NCBI RefSeq assembly: GCF_000715075.1
Contig: NC_134101.1
Location: 132,322,237 to 132,386,236, forward strand
Reading direction: 5' to 3'
DNA: 64,000 nt
Origin: Nicotiana tabacum
Lineage: Eukaryota > Streptophyta > Magnoliopsida > Solanales > Solanaceae
The notes below the pieces were generated by a model. The model saw only the letters and a program-made list of their open reading frames with translations, was not told the origin of the DNA and searched no databases. The position numbers were made by a program, and so were the translations under genes. How positions within the stretch are numbered: the first letter of the stretch is position 1; each line of letters starts with the position of its first letter. Below, in pieces: positions 9,932 to 20,692 of the stretch.

Positions 9932-11548
9932 TTAATCTCCACGATTCATTCGAATCTGATGGTAACCACTTTTTAGATCAATTTTAGAAAAGATTTTGGA
10001 TCCATGTAATTGATCCAACATGTCATCAAGACAAGGAATAGGGTGGCGATACTTTACCGTAATCTTGTTGATTGCTCTACAATCTACGCACATCCTCCAA
10101 GTTCCATCCTTTTTTGGTAACAATAGGATGGGAACCGAGCAAGGGCTCATGCTCTCTCTCACAAAGCCTTTCTCAAGCAACTCCTCAACTTGCCTTTGAA
10201 GTTCTTTTGTCTCTTCTGGATTACTCCTATAGGCTGGCCTATTTGGGATTTGTGATCCAGGTACAAAATCAATTTGATGCTCAATGCCACGTAAAGGTGG
10301 CAATCCATTAGGAATATCTTCTGGAAAGACATCTTCAAAATCCTGCAAAAGAGAAGAAATACTACTTGGCAAAGAAGAAGTTAGCAACTCAGAATTAATC
10401 AAAGTCTCTTTGTAAGTAAGTAGTATTATGGGCAGCCCCTCTTTTCTTGCATTTAAACACTCTTTGGTTTTTATATAAAAACTCTTTTTTTTTCTTTCCT
10501 TAACCTCTTTCCTCTCACCAAGACTGTCTATTTTTTCATTCAAACCCTTTTTTATCTCTTCTCTCAAATTGCTGCCCTCTCTCTCTTTCTCTCGGCTATC
10601 TCTCTTTTTTTCTAATTCTTGGCCTTCTTTCTTTTCTTTTTCCTCAAGCTCACTTTTTATCTCTCCCCTTGGTTTTCCCATTGTTTCCCTTAATATCTTT
10701 TGATCTTCAAACACTTGAGAAGGAGATAAAGGTGCAAGAGTAAATTTCCTGCCATTTAGTTCAAGAGAATATCTATTCTTTCTTCCATCATGAAAAACAT
10801 TCCTGTCATACTGCCAAGGACGACCCAGTAAGATATGACAAGCTTGCATAGGTATTATGTCACAAAGAATATCATCCTCATATCTACCAACATTAAATGA
10901 AATCATGCACTGTTTGTTTACCTTTAGTTCACCACTATCATTTAACCATTGGAGTCTATATGGAGTAGGGTGTTTCATGCATGCAAGTCCCAATTTTTCC
11001 ACAAAGTATGAACTCACCACATTAGCACAACTACCACTATCAATGATCATAGAGCAAGTTTTTCCCTTTATCCCACACCTAGTACGGAATATATTCTCCC
11101 TTTGTTCTTCACTATTGCTTGCCAAATTGATAGTCATAATCCTTCTAACTACCCCAATCATGCCCTCATTAGGTAGTTCTACATCATCTTCATAACTCAC
11201 ATCTCCCTCTTCTTCTTCCTCATCTTTTTCGCTCTCATATCCTCCATCTTCTCTAAGAATGATGTTTTTTCTACTTGGACATTCATGCATCATATGTCCC
11301 CTTCCTTTACATTTATGACATTGAATAGAACTAGAAGGTGTAAAAGGTTTAGGGTTAAAGGTTTTATCTCCCTCTTTGTTCTCAAATTTACCTTTACCCT
11401 TGTCTTCTTGAGGTCTAGAAGAACTCTTCATCTCATGATATGGCCATGGCTTCTTGGAGATAGTGCTTGTCTGACCTTTCCACGAGCTAGTCTGCTTTCT
11501 TTTATTTTGATTTTCTATCTTTACACACAAATCAACTAACTCATACAT
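9932..11548 (-). pseudogene. Element B gag end, protease and RT N-terminal part
   Basis: One frame of 538 codons on the minus strand holds the end of gag with the CCHC knuckle CHKCKGRGHMMHEC, the protease with Asp-Ser-Gly (IIDSGSC) and the ILLGRPW block, the Lys/Glu-rich linker, and RT up to the GYHQIR block. It shows that gag, protease and RT were one continuous frame in this family, because the linker that is frameshifted in A is open here. It ends at TAA 9932-9934, the same stop as in A (5526-5528). At its upstream end an 8-bp deletion separates it from the capsid part. Confidence 0.93.
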
Positions 11549-12332
11549 ATTGTTGTAATTCTACTACATCAGCTATTTCCTTATTTAAACCATTTAAAAA
11601 CCTAGCCATTGTAGCCTCTTCTTCCTCTGTACAATTAGCTTGGATCATAGCCATATCCATAGCCTTAAAGTACTCATCCACAGACATGGACCCTTGCTTC
11701 AATGTTTGAAGACGTTGTTGTAGCTCTCTTTGAAAGTGTGATGGCACGAATCTCTTCCTCATCACCCTCTTCATCTCAGCCCAAGTAGCAACTGGTGCTT
11801 GTCCTTCTTGCAATCTGTCCCTAGCAAGCTTTTTCCACCAAATAGCAGCATAGTCAGAAAACTCAACAACAACAAGTTTAACTTTCTTACCCTCAGAGTA
11901 GTTGTGACAATCAAAGATGGCTTCAACCTTTCTCTCCCAATCAAGGTACAAGTCTGGGTCCCTTGCTCCCTTGAATGATGGCATCTTCATCATTATACTA
12001 CTTATATTGTGATCTTCTACTCTACCTCTTTGTCCCCTCCTATCTCTTCCCACCCTATCAAAATCAATATCATTAAAATCATCTATAGGGTTTTCTTGAT
12101 TTACAATGGGAGCATGTGGTACATTTCTCCTAGCTTGGGGTCTAAAATTATTTTCCCTCCTAAGTTCAGCTATTGTATCATTTTGATTAGCAATGGTATC
12201 TCTCATCTCTTGGAGTTGCAAATTCAACCTTTCAAATTGTTGATGCATAGCTTGCAAGGTAAAATCATTTCTTGCTTTGATTTCAGCTTCTTGGAGAACC
12301 CTTCGTTCATCATCACTACCTATACGCGACAT
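11541..12332 (-). pseudogene. gag: Element B gag N-terminal part
   Basis: 263 codons start at MSRIGSDDERRV and end where 8 bp present in A are missing, near 11545-11550. The Retrotrans_gag capsid domain is nearly complete and almost identical to that of A. The frame then runs into a stop at 11541-11543, while the rest of gag continues in another frame from 11548. The start is supported by its agreement with A and by the leader before it. Confidence 0.93.
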
Positions 12333-12783
12333 CTTTAAAAAAAAGTGTAAACTGTATCACAAAAATTAGCTCTTTTTTCTTTCTCTCGATTACCTTTGAA
12401 CAAAATACTTTGTAGATTTATAATTAAACCCAACTCGTATGAAATTCTTAGTAGTAAAATTCAGATTTTTGGGGAACTAATGAAAGAAAAACCAAATCCT
12501 AGAACTATTAGGCTCGGTTGAAACATGACGCGAACAAAAAGGAAAGGATTATATGTTTAGATTAGAAAGAGTAAGAAAATCTAGGATTCCCTCTTCTTGT
12601 TTCCTTTGTTAATTTTTGGTAACAAATTAGATACAAAAGAAATATCCCGGAGAGCACGCAATTCTATTTTTTTGTTCTAAAAACTGATTTTTGTTTTTTT
12701 TAAATATTTTTTTCTTTTCTTTACTTTGCTCTTAGTATTCAAGAAATCCCAAGACTTACCAAGAATGAAATCTTGATACAACC
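12333..12783 (-). other. Element B untranslated leader with a 190-bp segment absent from A
   Basis: Leader between the PBS and gag on the minus strand. The outer parts match the leader of A. The inner segment 12465-12654 has no counterpart in A: there the flanks TTCAG and CACGCAATTC are joined directly. No reading frame of note lies in it. It could be a deletion in A or an insertion in B. There are no clear target-site duplications, so deletion in A is somewhat more likely. Confidence 0.75.
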
Positions 12784-12795
12784 GCTCTGATACCA
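12784..12795 (-). other. Primer-binding site, initiator-Met tRNA (element B)
   Basis: TGGTATCAGAGC on the minus strand, 2 bases from the 5' LTR end at 12798, as in element A. Confidence 0.92.
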
Positions 12796-12797
12796 CT

Positions 12798-13808
12798 TGA
12801 TAACAACTAGGTCGGGAATCCAAATTAGAGTAAGAATTTGAGAAGTAAATGCGGAAGCAATAACAACAAGGAATTGAGCAACTAGAATTAAAGAGATGAA
12901 AATAAAGGATATGGGAAGAATTCAAAGAAAGAATTCCAAGAACGCAAGTTCTATAGCCTTGACAAAATCAAAGTAACAACGTCTTGATTTATGGAAGAAA
13001 TCAAACGCCTTTACTTAAAAAGAAAATCAAAACAATAGATTCTGATCTTGACCACTTTACGAGTAACTTGAGTCAACAATTAATAACTAGTATTAATCGC
13101 CTTCTAAGAATACCACAAAGGAATCAAAGATATCATAAAAGAGAAGTTATCTTACTACCTTGAACTAAGATAAGAGAAGTAACAAAGGTTCAAAAGAACT
13201 CTCAAAGTATGATATACTTAATCAATAAATGTAGTGTCTTATGAATGAGAAGAACTCCTTATTTATACGAGTTAAAAGCACTTAAAATAATATAGGGGGT
13301 TGCTAAAAAGTCATCTAAATTAGGTAGGGGGCTGCTAGGGGTCATAATAGCCATCAAACTTAGGTAGGTGGCTTCTAAGGGGTAACAAAAGCCATCAAAA
13401 TTAAGTGGGGGCGGCCAAATCCTTTTGGGACAGATTTGGGCCTTAAAACTATTAGTTTGGGCCATTGCTTTGGACTCCAATTGGGCTCCTTTTGAAACAC
13501 CCCCTTTTGGACCTCTTTTAAGTCATTTTGAGCCCTATTGGTGGACTTCAAGGGATGATTTGGTAACCCAATCTTCCTCCTCTTGGACTTCAATTTATAC
13601 TACCAAATAATTGTAAAACTTGGACAATTCATCTCCTTTGGGCTTGAGCTCTTCCTCTGCAATTAAAAGCTTCTTTATTTGCCATTGAAGTCTAACAACC
13701 TTAGCTTGCAACTCTTTAGCTTAAGATCTTGTAAATGGCCTTGGAGCTTCCAAAATTCTATCATCTCTATCATTGTCCTTAACTATATCCTTGTTCTTGA
13801 TGCTATCA
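12798..13808 (-). repeat. Element B 5' LTR
   Basis: Complete LTR of 1011 bp on the minus strand, with ends TGATAGCATC (at 13808) and TTGTTATCA (at 12798). It has a deletion of about 30 bp near 13168 and about 20 substitutions against the 3' LTR of the same element, clearly more than separate the two LTRs of A. Its outer end abuts the 48-bp satellite array with no base in between. Confidence 0.96.
13260..13267 (-). promoter_or_regulatory. TATA box of element B 5' LTR
   Basis: TATAAATA on the minus strand, at the position conserved in the family. Transcription from here would go away from the satellite, into element B. Confidence 0.6.
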
Positions 13809-14586
13809 CCTTGTTCTCCAGGTGGCCGCCTGATTTCCAAAACTTTAATTGTATTCCCTTGTTCTTTAGGTGGGCGCCTAATTGCCAAAACATGAACTGT
13901 ATTCCCTTTTTCTCCAGGTGGGCGCCTGATTGCCCAAACTTGAATTATATTCCCTTGTTGTCCGGGTGGGCGCCTGATTGCCAAAACTTAAACTGTATTC
14001 CCTTAATCTCCAGTTGGGTGCCTGATTGCCGAATCTTGAACTGTATTCCCTTGTTCTCCAGGTGGGCGCCTAATTGCCAAAACATGAACTGTATTCCCTG
14101 TTTCTCCATGTGAGCGCCTAATTGGCTAAACTTGAACTGTATTCCCTTGTTCTCCAGTTGGGCGCATGATTGCCAAAACTTTAATTGTATTCCCTTGTTC
14201 TCTAGGTAGGCACGTGATTGCCAAAACTTTACGTATATTCCCTTGTTCTCAGGTGGGTGCCTGATTGCCAAAACTTGAACTGTATTCCCTTGTTCTCTAG
14301 GTGGGCACCTGATTGCCAAAACTTGAACTGTATTCCCATGTTCTCCAGGTGCGCGCCTGATTGCCCAAACATGAACTGCATTCCCTTGTTCTACAGGTGG
14401 GTGCCTGATTTCCCAACCTGAACTGCATTCCCTTGCTCTCCAGGTGGGCCCCAGATTGCCAAAACTTGAACTGTATTCCCTTGTTCTCCAGGTTGGAGCC
14501 AGATTGCCGAAACATGAACTGTATTCCCTTGTTCTGTAGGTGGGTGCCTGATTGCCGAAACTTGAAACTGTTTTCCCTTGTTCTCT

Positions 14587-14634
14587 AGGTGGGCATCTGA
14601 TTGCCAAAACAGGTGGGCGTCTGATTGCCAAAAC
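14587..14634. repeat. Example of 24-bp half unit within the array (72-bp composite)
   Basis: At 14587-14610 the unit is only AGGTGGGCATCTGATTGCCA plus AAAC. It is followed directly by the next AGGTGGGCGTCTG at 14611, so the TTGAAC...TCTCC half is absent. The missing piece is 24 bp, exactly half a unit. The same composite recurs more than twenty times in the array, often as a pair (CATTTG type, then CATCTG type). Confidence 0.85.
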
Positions 14635-17504
14635 TTGAAATGTATTCACTTGTTTTCCAGGTGGGTGCCTGATTGCCAAAACTTGAATTGTATTCCCTTG
14701 TTCTCTAGGTGGGAATTTGATTACCAAAACAGTTGGGCGTCTGATTGCCAAAACTTGAATTGTATTCCCTTGTTCTCCAGGTGGGCATCTGATTGCCAAA
14801 ACAGGTGGGCGTCTGATTGCCAAAACTTGAACTGTATTCTCTTGTTCTCCAGGTGGGCGCCTGAATGCCAAAACTTTAACTGTATCCCCTTCTTCTCAAG
14901 TGGGCGCCTGATTGCCAAAACTTTAACTGTATTCCCTTGTTCTCTAGGTGGGCGCCTGATTGCCAAAACTTGAACTGTATTCCCTTGCTCTCCAGGTGGG
15001 AGCCTGATTGCCACGCCCAAACTTGAACTGTATTCCCTTGTTTTCCAGGTTGGTGCCTGATTGCCAAACTTGAACTGTAATCCCTTGTTCTCCAGGTTGG
15101 TGCCTAATTGCCAAAACATTAAGTGTATTTCCTAGTTCTCCAGGTGGGTGCCTGATTACCAAAACTTGAACTGTATTCCCTTGTTCTCCAGGTAGGCGCC
15201 TGGTTGCCAAAACATGAACTGTATTCCCTTGTTCTCAAGGTGGGCGCCTGATTGCCAAAACTTGAACTTTATTCCCTTTTTCTCCAGGTGGGCGCCTGAT
15301 TGCCAAAACTTGAAATGTATTCCCTTGTTCTCCAGGTGGGTGCCTGATTGCCAAAACTTGAATTGTATTCCCTTGTTCTCCAGGTGGGCGCTTGATTGCC
15401 AAAACTTTAATTGTATTCCCTTGTTCTCTCGGTGGGTGCCTGGTTGCCAAAACATTAACAGTATTCCCTTGTTCTCCAGGTGGGCATTTGATTGCCAAAA
15501 CAGTTGGGCGTCTGATTGCCAAAACTTGAACTGTATTCCCTTGTTCTCCAGGTGGGCATCTGATTGCCACAACAGGTGGGCGTCTGATTGCCAAAACTTG
15601 AACTGTATTCCCTTGTTCTCTATGTGGGTGCCTGATTGCCAAAACTTGAATTGTATTCCCTTATTCTTTAGGTGGGCACCCGATTTCCAAAACTTGAATT
15701 GTATTCTCTTGTTCTCTAGGTGGGCGTTGGATTGCCGAAACTTTAACTGTATTCCCTTGTTCTCCATGTGGGCTCCTAATTCCTAAAACTTTAAATGTAT
15801 TCCCTTGTTCTCCAGGTAGGCGCCTGATTGCCAAAACTTGAACTGTATTCCCTTGTTCTCCAGGTGGGTGCCTGATTGCCAAAACATTAATTGTATTTCC
15901 TTGTTCTCTAATTGGGTACCTGATTGCCAAAATTTTAACTATATTCCCCTGTTCTCAGGTGGGTGCCTGATTGCCAAAACTTTAACTGTATTCCCTTGTT
16001 CTCCGGGTGTGCACATGATTGCCAAAACTTGAATTGTATTCCCTTGTTCTCCAGGTGGGCGCCTGATTGCCAAAACTTTAACTGTGTTCCCTTGTTCTCT
16101 TGATGGGCGCCTGATTGCCAAAACTTGAACTCTATTCCCTTTTTCTCCAGGTGGGCATTTGATTGCAAAAACAGTATGGCGTCTGATTGCCAAAACTTGA
16201 ATTGTATTCCCTTGTTCTTCAGGTGGGCGCCTGATTGCCAAAACTTGAATTATATTCCCTTATTCTTTAGGTGGGCACCCGATTTCCAAAACTTGAATTG
16301 TAATTCTCTTGTTCTCTAGGTGGGCGCCGGATTGCCGAAACTTTAACTATATGCCATTGTTCTCTAGGTGGGTGCCTGATTGCCCTAACTTGAACTGTTT
16401 TCCCTTGTTCTCCAGGTGTGAGCATGATTGCTAAAACTTGAACTGTATTCCCTTGTTCTCCAGGTGGGTGCCTAATTGCCGAAACTAGAACTGTATTCCC
16501 TTGTTCTCCAGGTGGACTCCTAATTGCTAAAACTTTAAATGTATTCCCTTGTTCTCCAGGTAGGCGCCTAATTGCCAAAACTTGAACTGTATTCCCTTAT
16601 TCTCCAGGTGGGTGCCTGATTGCCTAAACATTAATTGTATTTCCTTGTTCTCTAATTGGGCGTCTCATTGCCAAAACTTGAACTGTATTCCCTTGTTCTC
16701 CAGGTGGGTGCCTGATTGCCAAACTTGAACTGTAATCCCTTGTTCTCCAGGTTGGTGCCTGATTGCCAAAACTTGAACCGTATTCCCTTGTTCTCCAGGT
16801 GGGTGCCTGATTACCAAAACTTGAACTGTATTCCCTTGTTCTCCAAGTGGGCGCCTGATTGCCGAAACTTGAAATGTATTCCCTCTTTCTCTTGGTGGGC
16901 GCCTGATTGCCGAAACTTGAACTGTATGCCCTTGTACTCCAGATGGGTGCCAGATTGCCCAAACTTGAATTATATTCCCTTGTTCTCCTAGTGGGCGCCT
17001 AATTGCCAAAACTTAAATTGTATTCCCTTGTTCTCCAGGTGGGCGCCTGATTGCCGAATTTTGAACTGTATTATCTTGTTCTCCAGGTGGGCGCCTGATT
17101 GCCAAAACTTGAACTGTATTCCCTTGTTCTCCAGGTGGGTGCCTGATTGCTAAAACTTGAACTGTATTCCCTTGTTATCCAGGTGGGCGCATGATTGCCA
17201 AAAGTTTAATTGTATTCCCTTGTTCTCCAGGTGGCGCCTAATTGCCAAAACTTTAACTATATTCCCTTATTCTCAGGTGGGCGGCTGATTGCCAAAACTT
17301 GAACTGTATTCCCTTGTTCTTCAGGTGGGCGCCTGATTGCCAAAACTTGAACTATATTCCCTTGTTCTCCAGGTGGGTGCCTGATTGCCAAAACTTGAAC
17401 TGTATTCCATGTTTCTCCAGCTGGGCGATTAATTGCTAAAACTTGAACTGTATTCCCTTGTTATCCAGGTGGGCGCATGATTGCCAAAACATTAATTGTA
17501 TTCC

Positions 17505-20500
17505 CTTGTTCTCCAGGTGGCGCCTAATTGCCAAAACATTAACTATATTCCCTTGTTCTTAGGTGGGTGCCTGATTGCCAAAACTTGAACTGTATTCCCT
17601 TGTTCTCTAGGTGGGCCCCTGATTGCCAAAACTTGAACTATATTCCCTTGTTCTTTATGTGGGCGCCTGATTGCCAAAACTTGAACTATATTCCCTTGTT
17701 CTCCAGGTGGGCGCCTGATTGCCAAAACTTTAATTGTATTCCCTTTTTCTTTGGGTGGGCACCTGATTGCACAAACTTTAACTGTATTCCCTTGTTCTCA
17801 GGTGGGCACCTGATTGCCAAAACTTTAACTGTATTCCCTTGTTCTCCAGGTGGGCGCCTGATTGCCAAAACTTGAACTGTATTCCCTTGTTCTCCATGTG
17901 GTTACAAGATTACCCAAACTTGAACTGTATTCCCTTGTTTTCCAGGTTGGTGCCTGATTGCCAAACTTGAACTGTAATCCTTTGTTTTCCAGGTTGGTGC
18001 CTGATTGCCAAAACTTGAATTGTATTCCCCTGTTTTCCAGGTGGGCGCCCAATTGCCAAAACTTGAACTGTATTCCCTTGTTTTCCAGGTGGGCGCCTGA
18101 TTGCCAAAACTTGAACTATATTCACTTGTTCTCCAAGTGGGCGCCTGATTGTCAAAACTCGAATTGTATTCTCTTGTTCTCCAGGTGGGCGCTTGATTGC
18201 CGAAATTTTAACTGTATTCCCTTGTTCTCCCGGTGGGCGCCAGATTGCTAAAACTTTAACTATATTCCCTTGTTCTCCAAGTGGGCGTTTGATTGCCAAA
18301 ACTTTAACTGTATTCCCTTGTTCTCTCGGTGGGCGCCAGATTGCCAAAACTTTAACTTTATTCCCTTGTTCTCCAGGTTGGTTCCTGATTGCCAAAACTT
18401 GAACTGTATTCCCTTGTTCTCCAGGTGGCCATTTGATTGCCAAAAGAGTTGGGGGTTTGATTGCCAAAACTTGAACTGTAATCCCTTGTTCTCCAGGTGG
18501 GCATCTGATTGCAAAAATAGGTGGGCGTCTGATTGCCAAAACTTGAACTGTATTCCCTTGTTCTCCAGGTGGGCGCCTGATTGCCAAAACTTAAATTGTA
18601 TTCCCTTGTTCTCCAGGTGGGCGCCTGATTGCCAAAACTTTAATTGTATTCCCTTGTTCTCCAGGTGGGCGCTTGATTGCCGAATCTTGAACTGTATTAT
18701 CTTGTTCTCCAGGTGGGCGCCTGATTGCCAAAACTTGAACTGTATTTCCTTATTCTCCAGGTGGGTGCCTGATTGCCAAAACTTGAACTGTATTCCCTGT
18801 TTCTCCAGCTGGGCGATTAATTGCTAAAACTTGAACTGTATTCCCTTGTTATCCAGGTGGGCGCATGATTGCCAAAACTTTAATTGTATTCCCTTGTTCT
18901 CCCGGTGGCGCCTAATTGCCAAAACTTTAACTATATTACCTTGTTCTCAGGTGGGCGGCTAATTGCCAAAACTTGAACTGTGTTCCCTTTTTCTTCATGT
19001 GGGCGCCTGATTACCAAAACTTGAACTGTATTCCCTTGTTCTCCAGGTGGGTGCCGTATTGCCAAAACTTGAACTGTATTCCCTGTTTCTCCAGCTGGGC
19101 AATTAATTGCTAAAACTTGAATTGTATTCCCTTGTTATCCAGGTGGGCGCATGATTGCCAAAACTTTAATTGTATTCCCTTGTTCTCCAGGTGGCGCCTA
19201 ATTGCCAAAACTTTAACTATATTACCTTGTTCTCAGGTGGGCGGCTGATTGCCAAAACTTGAACTGTGTTCCCTTTTTCTTCATGTGGGCGCCTGATTAC
19301 CAAAACTTGAACTGTATTCCCTTGTTCTCCAGGTGGGTGCCTGATTGCCAAAACTTGAACTGTATTCCCTGTTTCTCCTGCTGGGCGATTAATTGCTAAA
19401 ACTTGAACTGTATTCCCTTGTTATCCAGGTGGGCGCATGATTGCCAAAACTTTAATTGTATTCCCTTGTTCTCCAGGTGGCGCCTAATTGCCAAAACTTT
19501 AACTATATTACCTTGTTCTCAGGTGGGCGGCTGATTGCCAAAACTTGAACTGTGTTCCCTTTTTCTTCATGTGGGCGCCTGATTACCAAAACTTGAATTG
19601 TATTCCCTTGTTCTCCAGGTGGTGCCTAATTGCCAAAACATTAACTATATTCCCTTGTTCTCAGGTGGGTGCCTGATTGCCAAAACTTGAACTGTATTCC
19701 CTTGTTCTCTAGGTGGGCCCCTGATTGCCAAAACTTGAACTATATTCCCATGTTCTTCATGTGGGCGCCTGATTGCCAAAACTTGAACTATATTCCCTTG
19801 TTCTCCAGGTGGGCGCCTGATTGCCAAAACTTTAATTGTGTTCCCTTTTTCTTTGGGTGGGCACCTGATTGCACAAACTTTAACTGTATTCCCTTGTTCT
19901 CAGGTGGGCGCCTGATTGCCAAAACTTTAACTGTATTCCCTTGTTCTCCAGGTGGGCGCCTGATTGACAAAACTTGAACTGTATTCCCTTGTTCTCCATG
20001 TGGGCGCAAGATTAACCAAACTTGAACTGTATTCCCTTGTTTTCCAGGTTGGTGCCTGATTGCCAAACTTGAACTGTAATCCCTTGTTTTCCAGGTTGGT
20101 GCCTGATTGCCAAAACTTGAATTGTATTCCCTTGTTTTCCAGGTGGGCACCCGATTGCCAAAACTTGAACTGTATTCCCTTGTTCTCCAGGTGGGCGCCT
20201 GATTGCCAAAACTTGAACTGTATTCACTTGTTCTCCAAGTGGGCGCCTGATTGTCAAAACTCGAATTGTATTCTCTTGTTCTCCAGGTGGGCGCTTGATT
20301 GCCGAAATTTTAACTGTATTCCCTTGTTCTCCCGGTGGGCGCCAGATTGCTAAAACTTTAACTGTATTCCCTTGTTCTCCAGGTGGGCACTTGATTGCCA
20401 AAACTTTAACTGTATTCCCTTGTTCTCTCGGTGGGCGCCTGATTGCCAAAACTTTAACTTTATTCCCTTGTTCTCCAGGTGGGTGCCTGATTGCCTAAAC

Positions 20501-20692
20501 TTCAACTGTATTCCCTTGTTCTCCAGGTGGGCATTTGATTGCCAAAACAGTTGGGGGTCTGATTTCCAAAACTTGAACTGTATTCCCTTGTTCTCCAGGG
20601 GGGCATCTGATTGCCAAAATAGGTGGGCGTCTGATTGCCAAAACTTGAACTGTATTCCCTTGTTCTCCAGGTGGGCGCCTGATTGGCAAAAG
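17505..20692. repeat. Segmental duplication in the array, offset 2102 bp
   Basis: About 17505-18590 matches about 19607-20692 unit for unit, including rare marks such as the GGGTGGGCACCTGATTGCAC unit (17753, 19855) and the GTCAAAACTCGAATTG unit (18151, 20253). Between the two copies lie the 286-bp repeats described separately. The borders are approximate. Confidence 0.82.
18790..19610. repeat. Three 286-bp higher-order repeats
   Basis: The diagnostic TTATCCAGGTGGGCGCATG unit occurs at 18849, 19135 and 19421, exactly 286 bp apart, each within the same series of six units. These are a CTGGGCGATTAATTGC-like unit, TTATCC, GGTGGCGCC, TTCTCAGGTGGGCGG, TTCTTCATG and a plain unit. Two one-base losses against 288 (6 x 48) explain the period. 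An older pair of the same block has TTATCC at 17175 and 17461, again 286 bp apart. Confidence 0.88.

Larger units (their letters stand above)
1..13808 (-). mobile_element. Element B: Ty3/gypsy retrotransposon split by element A (3' end off-window)
   Basis: The minus-strand element consists of 5' LTR 12798-13808, PBS 12784-12795, gag from 12332, pol down to 504 and 3' LTR from 777 leftward. Element A (1796-8776) sits within it. Without A, the in-window part is about 6.8 kb. Lesions are an 8-bp deletion (about 11548), nonsense at 9932-9934, 9278-9280 and 9200-9202, a 28-bp deletion (about 1607), +1 at 1452, and the insertion of A. The family is the same as A, with the same domain order and the same shared stop and +1 base. 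The right target-site duplication would be the bases after 13808 (CCTTG, which are satellite sequence). The left copy is outside the window. Confidence 0.94.
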
